From NCBI GenBank assembly GCA_002418285.1, contig DIDT01000072.1, positions 62,001 to 126,000 on the forward strand: 64,000 nt of DNA, in the 5' to 3' direction. A program made the position numbers and the translations under genes. A model generated the notes under the pieces. That model made no database searches and was not told the origin of the DNA. It saw only the letters and a list, made by a program, of their open reading frames with translations. Within the stretch, counting starts at the first letter, position 1; each line of letters opens with the position of its first letter. Below are positions 35,901 through 43,605 of the stretch, one piece after another. The DNA comes from Phycisphaerales bacterium UBA5793. GTDB lineage: Bacteria > Planctomycetota > Phycisphaerae > Phycisphaerales > UBA5793.

Positions 35901-36880
35901 TTGTCGATCGGCGCGGGCACATCATCGGCGAGTCGCGCGATCTCGAGCAACTCCGCCGTGATCTGGCCGGCAAGGTGCGCTCGCATTTGCAGTCGATGAG
36001 CGACCAGCGCTATTCGCGCACTGGGATTACGACGTGGGAATTTGGCGCGCTGGCTGAGTCAATCGAGATCAAGCGCGGGGGCATGACCGTAGCCGCGTAC
36101 CCCGCCATTGTGGATGAGGGATCGTCCGTGCGGCTCACGATTCTCGATACGCCCGCGGCGGCGCTGGCAGCCAGTCGGCGTGGCGTTCGTCGCCTTTATG
36201 TCATCGCCGCACATGATGAGCTGGCGCACCAGCTCAAGACGATGCCGCACCTCAATCGGCTCAAACTGCTCTACGCCTCGCTTGGCCCGCCGAAGCAGTT
36301 GCACGAGCAACTCATGGAGACTGCGGCGCAGCAGGCGTTTCTTGCTGAAGGCGACATCCCGCGCGACCGCAAGACGTTCGAATCGCAACTCGACGCCGGC
36401 TGGGTGCGCATCGGTGAAGCGATGTATAGCATCTGCTCACTCGTCGAACCGATGCTCGTAGCGCGGCATGAAGTCGAGTTGCGCCTCGGCAAGCAGATGC
36501 CGCCGACCTGGAAGCCGATTGTCGACGATCTGAAGACGCAACTGGGCGAGTTGCTGCCGGGTGACTTCCTGCGCACGACACCGCTCGATCGATTGCGCCA
36601 CCTCCCCCGCTACCTCGCCGCGATGGTTCGCCGACTCGATCGCCTCGCCGGCGCCGGCCTGCAGCGCGATGCCCAGCATCGCCAGACAATCGATGTGCAT
36701 CGCGCCCGTCTGGCCCAGGCGACGGCAAATCGCGATCCGAGTCAACCGATCGATCCACGGTTGGTTGATTACCGCTGGCTCATCGAGGAGCTCCACGTGT
36801 CTCTTTTCGCGCAGGATCTGGGTACGGCGGAGCGTGTCTCGCCGCAGCGATTGGACAAAGTGTGGGCGGAGATGCAGTAG
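32987..36880 (+). CDS. hrpA: ATP-dependent helicase HrpA (DEAH-box)
   Basis: 1297 aa, close to the ~1300 aa of E. coli HrpA. The start is ATG 32987; the frame is open further upstream without a likely start. Motifs: Walker A GETGSGKTTQ (about 104-113), DEAH box IIIDEAHERS (about 200), SAT motif ITSATID and motif VI QRKGRCGRVEPG, followed by helicase-associated domains and the long HrpA C-terminal region. Known family role: RNA helicase linked to rescue of stalled ribosomes and mRNA processing. A large open frame on the opposite strand is an artefact of base composition. Confidence 0.96.
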   Translation: MSPSPSLDNLIRECMRCDQHRFMQRLRALAGKSDSRPRRGRSERSRRPSDSIESLQADIRKSMDRATARRAALPRTTYPVDLPVVQRREEIAETIRNHQVVVLCGETGSGKTTQLPKICLELGRGITGMIGHTQPRRVAARTVSARVAEELRVPVGKQVGYKIRFGDQTGEHTLIKIMTDGILLAETQNDRFLDAYDTIIIDEAHERSLNIDFLLGYIKQLLPRRRDLKVIITSATIDPQRFSAHFDDAPIIEVSGRTYPVELRYAPIAAEADDGEAPDLIDAIISAVDALVQNERGDILVFLSGEREIREAAKALRHQASRGVEVLPLYSRLSSAEQNRIFQPHQQRRIVLATNVAETSVTVPGIRCVVDPGQARMSRYSTRTKVQRLPIEAISQASAEQRKGRCGRVEPGVCVRLYSESDFNSRPEFTEPEILRTNLASVILQMKALRLGDVERFPFIERPTARMIRDGYHTLHELGAVDAHNELTDLGRDLARLPIDPRLGRMILQADREHCLAEVLVIAAALSIPDPRERPHDQQEKADAAHARFAHEDSDFLTFVNLWQAYHDEARRLSHSKARHWCRQNHVNFMRMREWHDIHTQLRELAIESKLHLNNEAAAYDTVHRAVLSGLLSSIGLRTDGHEYTGTHGTKFFIFPGSGQFRKSPAWIMAAEIVETTRLYARCVAKIQPQWIETLAEHLVKKHYSDPLWNEGNAQVTAAERVSLYGLDIASGRRVHYGPIEPKASRELFIHHALVEGEWRTKASFFEHNRQLVAEVEEVESKVRKRDVLVDVQQRFAFYDQRLPADVFSGATFDKWWKEIQRTKPRVLHMAREDLVQVERSAADFPDRLSVGDLTVSLRYIHDPGAPDDGVTAVIPVEALHEIDAAPFTWLVPGLRLEKITALIKSLPKGTRTAFLPAADFATICAESMQPDARTLQAALAESLLALRGIPLKPGDFQVDKLDRHLQMNFRIVDRRGHIIGESRDLEQLRRDLAGKVRSHLQSMSDQRYSRTGITTWEFGALAESIEIKRGGMTVAAYPAIVDEGSSVRLTILDTPAAALAASRRGVRRLYVIAAHDELAHQLKTMPHLNRLKLLYASLGPPKQLHEQLMETAAQQAFLAEGDIPRDRKTFESQLDAGWVRIGEAMYSICSLVEPMLVARHEVELRLGKQMPPTWKPIVDDLKTQLGELLPGDFLRTTPLDRLRHLPRYLAAMVRRLDRLAGAGLQRDAQHRQTIDVHRARLAQATANRDPSQPIDPRLVDYRWLIEELHVSLFAQDLGTAERVSPQRLDKVWAEMQ

Positions 36881-36943
36881 CAAGTGCGCCGCTGGACACG
36901 GAGTCCTTCGATCACGTCTGTCATCTATGGCCTACCATCAAGC

Positions 36944-37381
36944 ATGACGTTTCAAGCGGTCTGCCCAACCTGCGGCAAACCGATGGCATGCGTGTCATCA
37001 AGCGAACCGGTTGAGACTGAGGTCGCGAGCGACATCACGCAGCGCGTCTGGCGATGCGAAACGTGCGAGCGGACGGATCGGGTGGACGATCGCGCAGCAG
37101 TACAGCGCATGGCAGTCGAGCACCTTCGCCCAATCGCGCGGCGGTTGCTGTTGCTGCTGATTGCCGTGTTCGTTGTGGGCGGCGCCATCTTCGGGGCGAT
37201 CGCGGGTTGGCTCGCCTGGAGCCTTACCCATTCGCAGGCGACAGCATGGACTTCCGGGCTGATCCTGGCCAGTGGATACATCATCTACAAGGCGATCCGC
37301 GCGCACCTTCGCGTGAAGCAACTCGCGAACGAGACCTTGCGACCCGGTGGGCCGATGTTCGATTCGACTCCGACCGGATGA
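36944..37381 (+). CDS. Zinc-ribbon membrane protein, uncharacterised
   Basis: 145 aa. An N-terminal CPTCG...CETCE pair (about 7-50) suggests a zinc ribbon, followed by two hydrophobic segments (about 68-90 and 100-118). The start at 36944 is chosen by the zinc-ribbon position; no strong ribosome-binding site is seen. It lies 63 bp after hrpA on the same strand. I do not recognise a named family and the function is unknown. Confidence 0.65.
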   Translation: MTFQAVCPTCGKPMACVSSSEPVETEVASDITQRVWRCETCERTDRVDDRAAVQRMAVEHLRPIARRLLLLLIAVFVVGGAIFGAIAGWLAWSLTHSQATAWTSGLILASGYIIYKAIRAHLRVKQLANETLRPGGPMFDSTPTG

Positions 37382-37397
37382 AACACTTCCATGAGGT

Positions 37398-37416
37398 CAG
37401 CCCGCGCTTCGGGCTG
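37398..37416. repeat. Hairpin CAGCCCG-CGCTT-CGGGCTG
   Basis: A perfect 7-bp stem with a 5-nt loop, 16 bp after the zinc-ribbon gene stop. It contains the AGCCCGAAGCG core (minus strand) seen in the AGCCCGAAGCGTxAGCGAGG repeats. It may end transcription or be a repeat fragment. Confidence 0.5.
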
Positions 37417-37520
37417 CGAGGCGCCCGCGGATCCCTCTTCGTGGGGTCACCGGTGCGCGCATTCGCGGGTCCAACACCGCTTCCTTACGGGCGCGGCTCG
37501 TCCGGACGGACATTCGGAGC

Positions 37521-37564
37521 GCCCCCACCCCGGCCCTCCCCCGCAAAGCCGGAGGAGGGAGTCC
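37521..37564 (-). repeat. G/C-tract dispersed repeat, copy B
   Basis: The minus strand matches copy A at 11863-11905 (CTCCGGCTTTGCGGGGGAGG core plus a GGGGTGGGGGCG tract). A second unit with CCGCTTCCTTACGGGCGCGG precedes it (37477-37500), so this 189-bp gap is a small repeat cluster. Confidence 0.65.
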
Positions 37565-37570
37565 AGCACC

Positions 37571-39652
37571 TTACTTCTTCATCCACCGCGCCCACCATTC
37601 GGTGATCTGGGCGAGTCGATGCAGGCGCATGTCCGGCGGGCCGCCTCGGCTCATGCCGTGGCTCGTCGATCGCGGGTAGCGCACCATTCGGGCCGGGACG
37701 TTCTGCAGCTTGAGCGCGGTGAAGACTTCTTCGCCCTGCTCGATGTTGCAGCGCAGGTCGCCTTCGCTGTGGATGATGAGCATCGGCGTCTTGACGCCCT
37801 TGAAGTACTTGATGGGGCTGGCGTTCCAGCGGGCTTCGGGGCGATCCCACGCGTTGCCTTCCCAGTAATGGTCGGGCAGGGCCATGTAGTCGCTGTTGCC
37901 GAACTTGCTCACGAGATTCGATACGCAGCGATCGGTGATGGCGGCGCGGAACTCGTCGGTGTGGCCGACGGCCCAGTTGGTCATGTACCCGCCGTAGCTG
38001 CCGCCCATGATACCGATGCGCGTTTTTTCGATCTGACGATGCTCTTTCATGAAGGCATGTACGGCCTGGATGTCGACCCAGTCCGCACCGCCCCAACTGC
38101 CACGAATGGCCGCAGTGTGTTCGCGGCCGTAGCCCTTTGAGCCGCGCGGGTTGGAGAAGACGACGATGTATCCCTGGGCCGCGAGCATCTGGAACTCGTG
38201 GAAGAAGCCGATGCCGTATTGTCCGTGCGGTCCGCCGTGCACTTCAAGAATCCCGGGATATTTGCGCGAGGCCTTGGCGTCGGGCGGCATCATGACCCAC
38301 GTCTGCACCTTCGTTCCATCGGGAGTCGGGATCCAATGCGACTTGATCCTGGAGAGTCTGAGTTGCCTGAGCAGCGGGCCGTTGAGGTTGGTGAGTTGCG
38401 TGATACTGCGCTTGACTGTGGCGACGTCGGCGACGGCGATCTCGTCGAGAGCGGTGGTTGTGCCGCGCACGATGGCGATGCGCTTGCCGTCCTTGCTGAG
38501 ATTGCCGAGCTGGTAGGCGTTGGCGCCCCTCGTGTGGAAGGCAATCTTGCCGCCCTTGCGCGAAACGGTCGCGAGGTGCGTCTCGCCGTGCCAGCCGATC
38601 TGGAGGTAAAGTCGCCGACTGTCCGCCGCCCAGCGGAACTTGGGCGTAAACTCCGCCTCGGAGGTGTCGCCGATGGAAACAGCCATCATGCAGTAGTCTT
38701 CGCGCCCCGTGAGGCTGCGCGGCGAACCCTTCACCGGATCGCAGATGAACAGCTCGAGGTTCTCGGTGCTGTAGGAATCATCCATGCCGATGCGGCCGGC
38801 GTAGGCCAGGAACCTGCCGTCGGGCGACCACGCCACGTTGCCCTTGGGGCCTTCGGGCATGTTGCGAACCAGCGTGATCTTGCCGGTGGCGATGTTGATG
38901 CGGACGATTTCGTCCTTCCACGATCGAACATGGGCCAGGCGATCGCGATTGCGCGTCACGGCGAGTTGCTTGCTATCGGGCGAGAAGTCGTAGGAGAAGT
39001 AGCCGAGGTTGTCGCGGGTTTCGATCACGCGCGACTTGCCGGTGGCGACGTCGACGAGGTGCAGGCGATAGCGCTGGGCGTTGAAATAGCCGTCGCCGTC
39101 GTAGCGACAGAACCAATCGTCAAGCACGCGCGGCGGATCGGTCTGGCCACTCTCTTCGCGGCGCTTCTTTGCTTCGCTGGTCCAGTCAGGATCCTGCTCG
39201 CGGAAACTGACCGCGAGCATGGTTCCATCGGGCGACCACTTGAAGTCGCGAACGGATCCTTCAGGAAAGTCGGTCAGGTTGCGCGCTTCGCCGCCGGCTG
39301 CAGGAATAAGGGCGACCTGCGGCCGCTCTTTGTCGCGCGCGCTGATGAACGCGATGATCGAGCCGCACGGTGACCAGCGCGGGTGGCGATCGCGCCCACC
39401 TGTCGTAAAGGCGCGCGGCTGCCCCCAAGATGCCTTGTCTTGGGCACTGACCATCCAGAGGTTCTGCGCGTAGGCGTTCTTGTCGCCGACGGTCTTGTTG
39501 ACGAAGACGACATGATTGCCATCGGGCGAGATCTGCGGATCGGAGAGCCAGCGGAACTGGAGGAGATCTTCAGCCGTGATGAGGCGACGCTTGGACGGCC
39601 GCTGGGCGGATTTTCGTGCAGCGGGCTGCCTTTTGGCGCGTTTCGCGGACAT
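37571..39652 (-). CDS. S9-family prolyl oligopeptidase/acylaminoacyl peptidase
   Basis: 693 aa. The start at 39652 (MSAKRAKRQ) is preferred; upstream open frame lacks a likely start. A seven-bladed WD-like beta-propeller (about 30-440, PDG and WSPDG repeats) gates an alpha/beta-hydrolase domain with nucleophile Ser in GGSYGG (about 551), Asp in SEGDLRC (about 630) and His in SHGMSRGG (about 664). No signal peptide; the basic N-terminus points to the cytoplasm. It cleaves short peptides. It is convergent with hrpA and the zinc-ribbon gene. Confidence 0.93.
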   Translation of the reverse strand: MSAKRAKRQPAARKSAQRPSKRRLITAEDLLQFRWLSDPQISPDGNHVVFVNKTVGDKNAYAQNLWMVSAQDKASWGQPRAFTTGGRDRHPRWSPCGSIIAFISARDKERPQVALIPAAGGEARNLTDFPEGSVRDFKWSPDGTMLAVSFREQDPDWTSEAKKRREESGQTDPPRVLDDWFCRYDGDGYFNAQRYRLHLVDVATGKSRVIETRDNLGYFSYDFSPDSKQLAVTRNRDRLAHVRSWKDEIVRINIATGKITLVRNMPEGPKGNVAWSPDGRFLAYAGRIGMDDSYSTENLELFICDPVKGSPRSLTGREDYCMMAVSIGDTSEAEFTPKFRWAADSRRLYLQIGWHGETHLATVSRKGGKIAFHTRGANAYQLGNLSKDGKRIAIVRGTTTALDEIAVADVATVKRSITQLTNLNGPLLRQLRLSRIKSHWIPTPDGTKVQTWVMMPPDAKASRKYPGILEVHGGPHGQYGIGFFHEFQMLAAQGYIVVFSNPRGSKGYGREHTAAIRGSWGGADWVDIQAVHAFMKEHRQIEKTRIGIMGGSYGGYMTNWAVGHTDEFRAAITDRCVSNLVSKFGNSDYMALPDHYWEGNAWDRPEARWNASPIKYFKGVKTPMLIIHSEGDLRCNIEQGEEVFTALKLQNVPARMVRYPRSTSHGMSRGGPPDMRLHRLAQITEWWARWMKK

Positions 39653-39727
39653 GGGTGAGCGCTTCCTTCCATTTGGTGGCTGATGGTGGCGAGAGGATGA
39701 TGCTACGCCGCCCTGAGCAGAAAAATA

Positions 39728-39761
39728 CCCGAGCCCGGGCAACGCGTTGCCCGGGCTCGGG
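39728..39761 (-). terminator. Rho-independent terminator, 34-bp perfect palindrome
   Basis: 17-bp perfect arms (CCCGAGCCCGGGCAACG and its complement). On the minus strand it is followed by TATTTTT, a classic terminator for the gene ending at 39790. The arms share the GCCCGGGC core seen near the AACGCCCGGGC repeat parts. Confidence 0.85.
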
Positions 39762-39789
39762 AATTGATGCCCAAAGATGTGCGTCGCAA

Positions 39790-40674
39790 TCAGGGAACCT
39801 GCGCCACGTTGCTGGTCGAGCAAGGATTGCCGTCAACCACGATGAGTTGCAGGAAGCCGCCGCAGGCGCACGCCACGACGCGACCTTCGGCGCGGCCGCT
39901 GCCGTTGCCCGAATCGAGTACCGTCACGAGGCGGAGTCCGCCGCGGCCGAGTCCGAGTTCCGTTCCAGAGCACGGCCCGCCGGGAATGGTGTAGCTGCCT
40001 TCGTTGTACGCGAACAGCACTCCCATGTCAGTGTTGGGAGCCGCCCCGGACCATGAAACAAAGATGTTGCCCGGGCACTCGCCATTGATGATCAGATCGA
40101 GGCCGGCAGTACCGGCGAATTCGGCACCCGTGAGGAAAATGCTGTACTCACCCTCGGAGCTTCCGGAGGAGTTCCATGACTCCAACGGATCACCAGCGCC
40201 GGGACCATCGGGCTGACGCTCGACATTGAACGGGCTGCTGTTCCAGATCAGGCCACTGCTTGAGCTTGGATCCATATTGTACGCGCTGATGGCGAGGTAG
40301 TAGGTCCCGGGACCAGGAACGAACTGACCGGTGATGCGGGACTGGAGTCCGCCATTCGGATCGTCATCGTCAGAAGTCACACCAAAGCCATTACTGTCGA
40401 ACAGGAACAACTGGGTATCGAGCGAGGTACCACCCGTCGTGGTGGCGCTGAAAGCGCCGGCGTCGGCAATTGTGATCTTGTATAGATCGGCGTCGTTGGC
40501 TGCGTGAAACCCGTCAATCTGCGTCAGAGCGCCGGAGCCCTGCGTTTCCTGTCCGGGTAGAAGGTCGGGAGCATCGCCGCTCTCGGTCCAGATCTGGCCA
40601 TTGGCCACGCCGCCCAACAGAGCCGCCGTGGCAACCCCCACGATAACACCCACGCGTGCAATGTAGTTTCTCAT
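39790..40674 (-). CDS. Secreted PPC-like protein with CxxSNV C-terminal domain
   Basis: 294 aa. The start at 40674 has GGAAGAGG upstream, and the signal peptide ends VANGQ. The body (about 45-185) resembles the bacterial pre-peptidase C-terminal/DVUA0089 type beta-sandwich: ADLYKITIADAGAFSATT, SLDTQLFLFD, GPGTYYLAISA. The last ~103 residues (39790-40101) are the CxxSNV module: GECPG, GGPCSGT, ACACGGFLQLIVV and NPCSTSNVAQVP. The perfect terminator after it makes this a single-gene unit. Extracellular, role unknown. Confidence 0.82.
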   Translation of the reverse strand: MRNYIARVGVIVGVATAALLGGVANGQIWTESGDAPDLLPGQETQGSGALTQIDGFHAANDADLYKITIADAGAFSATTTGGTSLDTQLFLFDSNGFGVTSDDDDPNGGLQSRITGQFVPGPGTYYLAISAYNMDPSSSSGLIWNSSPFNVERQPDGPGAGDPLESWNSSGSSEGEYSIFLTGAEFAGTAGLDLIINGECPGNIFVSWSGAAPNTDMGVLFAYNEGSYTIPGGPCSGTELGLGRGGLRLVTVLDSGNGSGRAEGRVVACACGGFLQLIVVDGNPCSTSNVAQVP

Positions 40675-41175
40675 CTTCTCTTCCTCTTCCTTGATTTGGC
40701 CGGCCGTCTTGCGCCGGCAGTTCTCGAACTGAGCCCACTGAACACTCAGCGGGCCCCATCGACCCCAATGAAGTGCAACATGTGCCACGAGCCCTTCACC
40801 CGAGCCGTTGCCACAATGATACGTGCCACTGCCGGGTGGGTCACAAAGAATTGAGTTCGACTGGCCTGACAGCTCGAGCAGCTAACCAACCCAATCTTCC
40901 TCTTCTCAACTTGAGTGGGGCCTTTCCTCCTCGACGCCGGATGCCATCCGACACACGAAGATCGGTATGCCATTTCTCATGCCACGATTCTTGCACGGGG
41001 AAAGGCGGCCCCACTCCCCAAACATTGCCTGTTCAGGGAGGTGCATGTGCGGCATGACGTCGGCGTCCCGGACTGGACCTTTCGGCGACACAGTCCAGCG
41101 GACACTGGACGACAACTCCCCGGCGCCAGCGCGTCGGGGAGTTGATCAGTTGTTTCAGATGAGCAGGTCAGATCA
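40675..41175. other. Intergenic region between two CxxSNV-protein genes
   Basis: 501 bp with no gene I can support. It should hold the promoter of the 39790 gene and the end of the 41176 transcript (stem-loop at 41113-41144). It contains mixed-composition sequence with scattered stops in all frames. I see no riboswitch consensus. Confidence 0.6.
41113..41144 (-). terminator. Stem-loop after the 41176 gene
   Basis: CAACTCCCCG and CGGGGAGTTG form a 10-bp perfect stem with a 12-nt loop, 32 bp past the stop. No T-run follows on the minus strand, so it is only a probable terminator. Confidence 0.45.
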
Positions 41176-42162
41176 TCACGGGATCTGCGCAACGTTGCTG
41201 GTCGAGCATGGACTTTCAACGACCACCAGTTGCAGGTAGCCGTCGCAGGCGCCTGTTCCGGCCCGACCATTCACCTGGCCGCTTCCGCTGCCGGTGCCAA
41301 CAGTGTTAACGAGTCGCAGGTTTCGCGTGCCCAAACCAAGTTGGGTTCCGCTGCACGGGCCGCCGGGAATCGTGTAGCTGCCCGTGTTGTCGGCGTAGAC
41401 GATGCCCATCTGCCGGCTGGGGGTCGCACCCGACCAGGCCACGGTGATCGTGCCGGGACATTGACCACGCAGCGACAGCACCAAACCACCGCCACCACCA
41501 CCCGACCCGAGCCACTTCGCCACGTTGGCCGAGAACACACCGCCATCGAGCGTGTTCCAGCGATCGTCTTCGAAGACGTTGACGTCAAGCATGGTCAGGA
41601 CGTTGTCCGTTCCATTGCCCGACCAGAGCGTGGCGGTGTTGGTGGTGAAAATGTTTAAGCCGCCATTGGCAATGCCGCCGTTGGGAATGTTGACGGTGGT
41701 CACGCCATCGGTCAGGATCGGAACAGGATTAGCAACGTTGTAGTTGCCGTTGGACTCCTGGTTGGTGGACGAGCCGCCCGCGACGGTGCAGAGATCGTTG
41801 TTCCACGAGAACCAGAGGCTCGGGTTCTCGCCGATCATGAGCACGCGCCGCCCCGTCGCGATGTACTGCGTGAGATTCGTCTTCTCGGTTGGAGTAAGTA
41901 CGGCATTGAACTCGCGAATCTGCACCATTACGGCGTCATACTGGAGCATCTGCGAATAGTCCTCGAGATTCGGCGCGATATCCACGGTGCTGAACCACGA
42001 GTTGATTTCGGCGGAGAAATTGTCGTAGCGGTAGTCTCCGTAGCCAAAGCCGTAGCCGTGCCTTTCCTGTGACGCGAGCAGTCGCTGCTGGGCCATCGCG
42101 GATGCTCCGGCAAAAGCCACTGCAGCAACTGCGCATGAAACGACCAGACTGGTTCGTGACAT
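41176..42162 (-). CDS. Secreted protein with CxxSNV C-terminal domain
   Basis: 328 aa. Signal peptide of about 24 residues ending SAMAQ. Body (about 30-220) unassigned: NSWFSTVDIAPNLEDYSQ, LQYDAVMVQIREFNAVLTP and YIATGRRVLMIGEN suggest a Rossmann-like or glutamine-amidotransferase-like fold (as in DUF4350 proteins). The last ~101 residues (41176-41481) are the CxxSNV module: GQCPG, GGPCSGT, GACDGYLQL, SPCSTSNVAQIP. A poly-Gly linker (GSGGGGGGL) joins the two, supporting a modular make-up. Single gene, leftward. Confidence 0.82.
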   Translation of the reverse strand: MSRTSLVVSCAVAAVAFAGASAMAQQRLLASQERHGYGFGYGDYRYDNFSAEINSWFSTVDIAPNLEDYSQMLQYDAVMVQIREFNAVLTPTEKTNLTQYIATGRRVLMIGENPSLWFSWNNDLCTVAGGSSTNQESNGNYNVANPVPILTDGVTTVNIPNGGIANGGLNIFTTNTATLWSGNGTDNVLTMLDVNVFEDDRWNTLDGGVFSANVAKWLGSGGGGGGLVLSLRGQCPGTITVAWSGATPSRQMGIVYADNTGSYTIPGGPCSGTQLGLGTRNLRLVNTVGTGSGSGQVNGRAGTGACDGYLQLVVVESPCSTSNVAQIP

Positions 42163-42469
42163 TGGTATTCTCCCTCCTTGATCGATCGACCCAACGATCG
42201 ATGCTGTGAATTGGCGGCTGCGGTATGGATGATCCCCAAAACCCGGCAGGCTGCCTGAATGCTCTCATGCTAACAGAAACATGGGCCTTCTGTCAATCCC
42301 AAATCGGCGCACTTCTGAGAGTCCGAATGAATGCGGCCGGGGCTTCTGAGAGTGATCCGGAGGTCTGCTCTGGGCAAAAAAGCAACAACCCCATCCGAGG
42401 AAGGGGTTGTTGCGGTGATCGAAACCTGCCCTGAGGGCAGATGTTCAATGCGGTGATCCGATCCCGTGA
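42163..42469. other. Intergenic region with terminator and promoter
   Basis: 307 bp without a gene. It holds the terminator at 42382-42413 for the 42470 gene and the promoter side of the 41176 gene. An 11-bp direct repeat CTTCTGAGAGT appears twice (about 42312 and 42344). I see nothing else. Confidence 0.6.
42382..42413 (-). terminator. Rho-independent terminator after the 42470 gene
   Basis: GCAACAACCCC and GGGGTTGTTGC form an 11-bp perfect stem. On the minus strand it is followed by a T6 tract, a classic terminator 56 bp past the stop codon. Confidence 0.9.
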
Positions 42470-43273
42470 CTACGGGATCTGAACGACGTTGCTGGTCGTG
42501 CAGGGGCTCTCAACCACGACGAGCTGGATGTAGCCACGGCAGGCGTTGGTGCCGGCGCGGCCGTTGACACTGCCGCTACCGCTGCCGGTGCCAACCGTGT
42601 TGACGAGCTGGAGGTTGCTCGTGCCGAGTCCGAGCTGCGTGCCGGCGCAGGGGCCGCCGGGGATGACGTACGAGCCGGTGTTGCTCGCGAAGACGATGCC
42701 CATCTGCTTATTGGGCGTGGCGTTCGACCAGCCAACGGTGATCGTGCCGGGGCACTGACCGCGGAGAGAGAGCGTCAGGCCAGCCGAGCCGCTGGTGGTG
42801 CGGAAAGAGTAGTCAAACGACGGGAACGGGTTGTATCCCGGGTTGGCGTACACCTGGCCAAAGGAATAGGGGTTTGATACTTCGCCCGCGATGCCAAGGG
42901 TGGTGTTGCCGGCAAAGCGCAGGTAGTAGGTGGTGTTCGCAGCGATCGCGACGGGCGACCAGGTAACGTCGCACCACGTGCCCTGCGTGCCTTGGGCCGA
43001 ACCGGTGGCAAGCATGTTGCCGCCGCCGTTGGGCAGAGTCGTCCAAAGTTCGATGGTGACGTTATCGGTCGATCCGATGTTCGGCTGCAGGAAGATGCCG
43101 GCGCCGCAGATGCTGTTTGCGACCTGGTGCTGGAAGGACTGTGCGAGGTCGCCCTGACTGAACCCAGCCATGTACACGCTCGTGCCGGGCTGGTTCTGAT
43201 CGATGTTGCACTGGGCGTTCGCGCCGACGGTGGTGGCTGCGATGAGCGCAGCGGACAGCAGGAACTTTCTCAT
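42470..43273 (-). CDS. Secreted protein with CxxSNV C-terminal domain
   Basis: 267 aa. The start at 43273 has AAGGAGA 7 nt upstream; a TTG at 43279 is less likely. Signal peptide ending VGANAQ. The body (about 22-165) has jelly-roll-like features (NVTIELWTTLPNGGGNML, TYYLRFAGNTT). The last ~101 residues (42470-42775) are the CxxSNV module, closest to that of the 41176 protein, also at DNA level, so a recent duplication. It ends SPCTTSNVVQIP. Four module cysteines could form two disulfides outside the cytoplasm. Single-gene unit with its own terminator. Confidence 0.83.
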   Translation of the reverse strand: MRKFLLSAALIAATTVGANAQCNIDQNQPGTSVYMAGFSQGDLAQSFQHQVANSICGAGIFLQPNIGSTDNVTIELWTTLPNGGGNMLATGSAQGTQGTWCDVTWSPVAIAANTTYYLRFAGNTTLGIAGEVSNPYSFGQVYANPGYNPFPSFDYSFRTTSGSAGLTLSLRGQCPGTITVGWSNATPNKQMGIVFASNTGSYVIPGGPCAGTQLGLGTSNLQLVNTVGTGSGSGSVNGRAGTNACRGYIQLVVVESPCTTSNVVQIP

Positions 43274-43605
43274 TCTCAATTCTCCTTCTTCCCGGTTCAG
43301 CCGGGTGATGCAAAAACGGCAACCCTCCCGTCGCCGACGCTTGGCGGACGGTGGTAGTTTAATTCTACCGACAGCAATACAAAAGCAACCACAATTCGCC
43401 CGACGTTAACTAGATTCGGCGCAAAAATGCGAAGGCGAGGCGCGATCGCAACCCCTTATCAGGTGGAAGCAACCTCAGTGCCGGTCTCTTTGGCAACTGT
43501 GTCTGGTATTCTCAACCGAGTGCGAGGTACTTATTCTTAAAGACGCTTGTCAGATCGCGCCACTCGGTGGAAACTTCGGGAAGATGGTGAGCTTGCTCGT
43601 GATTG
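43274..43605. other. Intergenic region upstream of the 42470 gene
   Basis: 332 bp without a gene. It carries the 42470 gene's ribosome-binding site and an AT-rich promoter part (TAGAATTAAACT on the minus strand, about 43355-43372), and the end of the PAS-kinase transcript. No palindromic operator is seen. Confidence 0.6.

Noticed and set aside
38198..39373. A 391-codon open frame opposite the S9 peptidase
   Set aside because: Shadow frame without family motifs.
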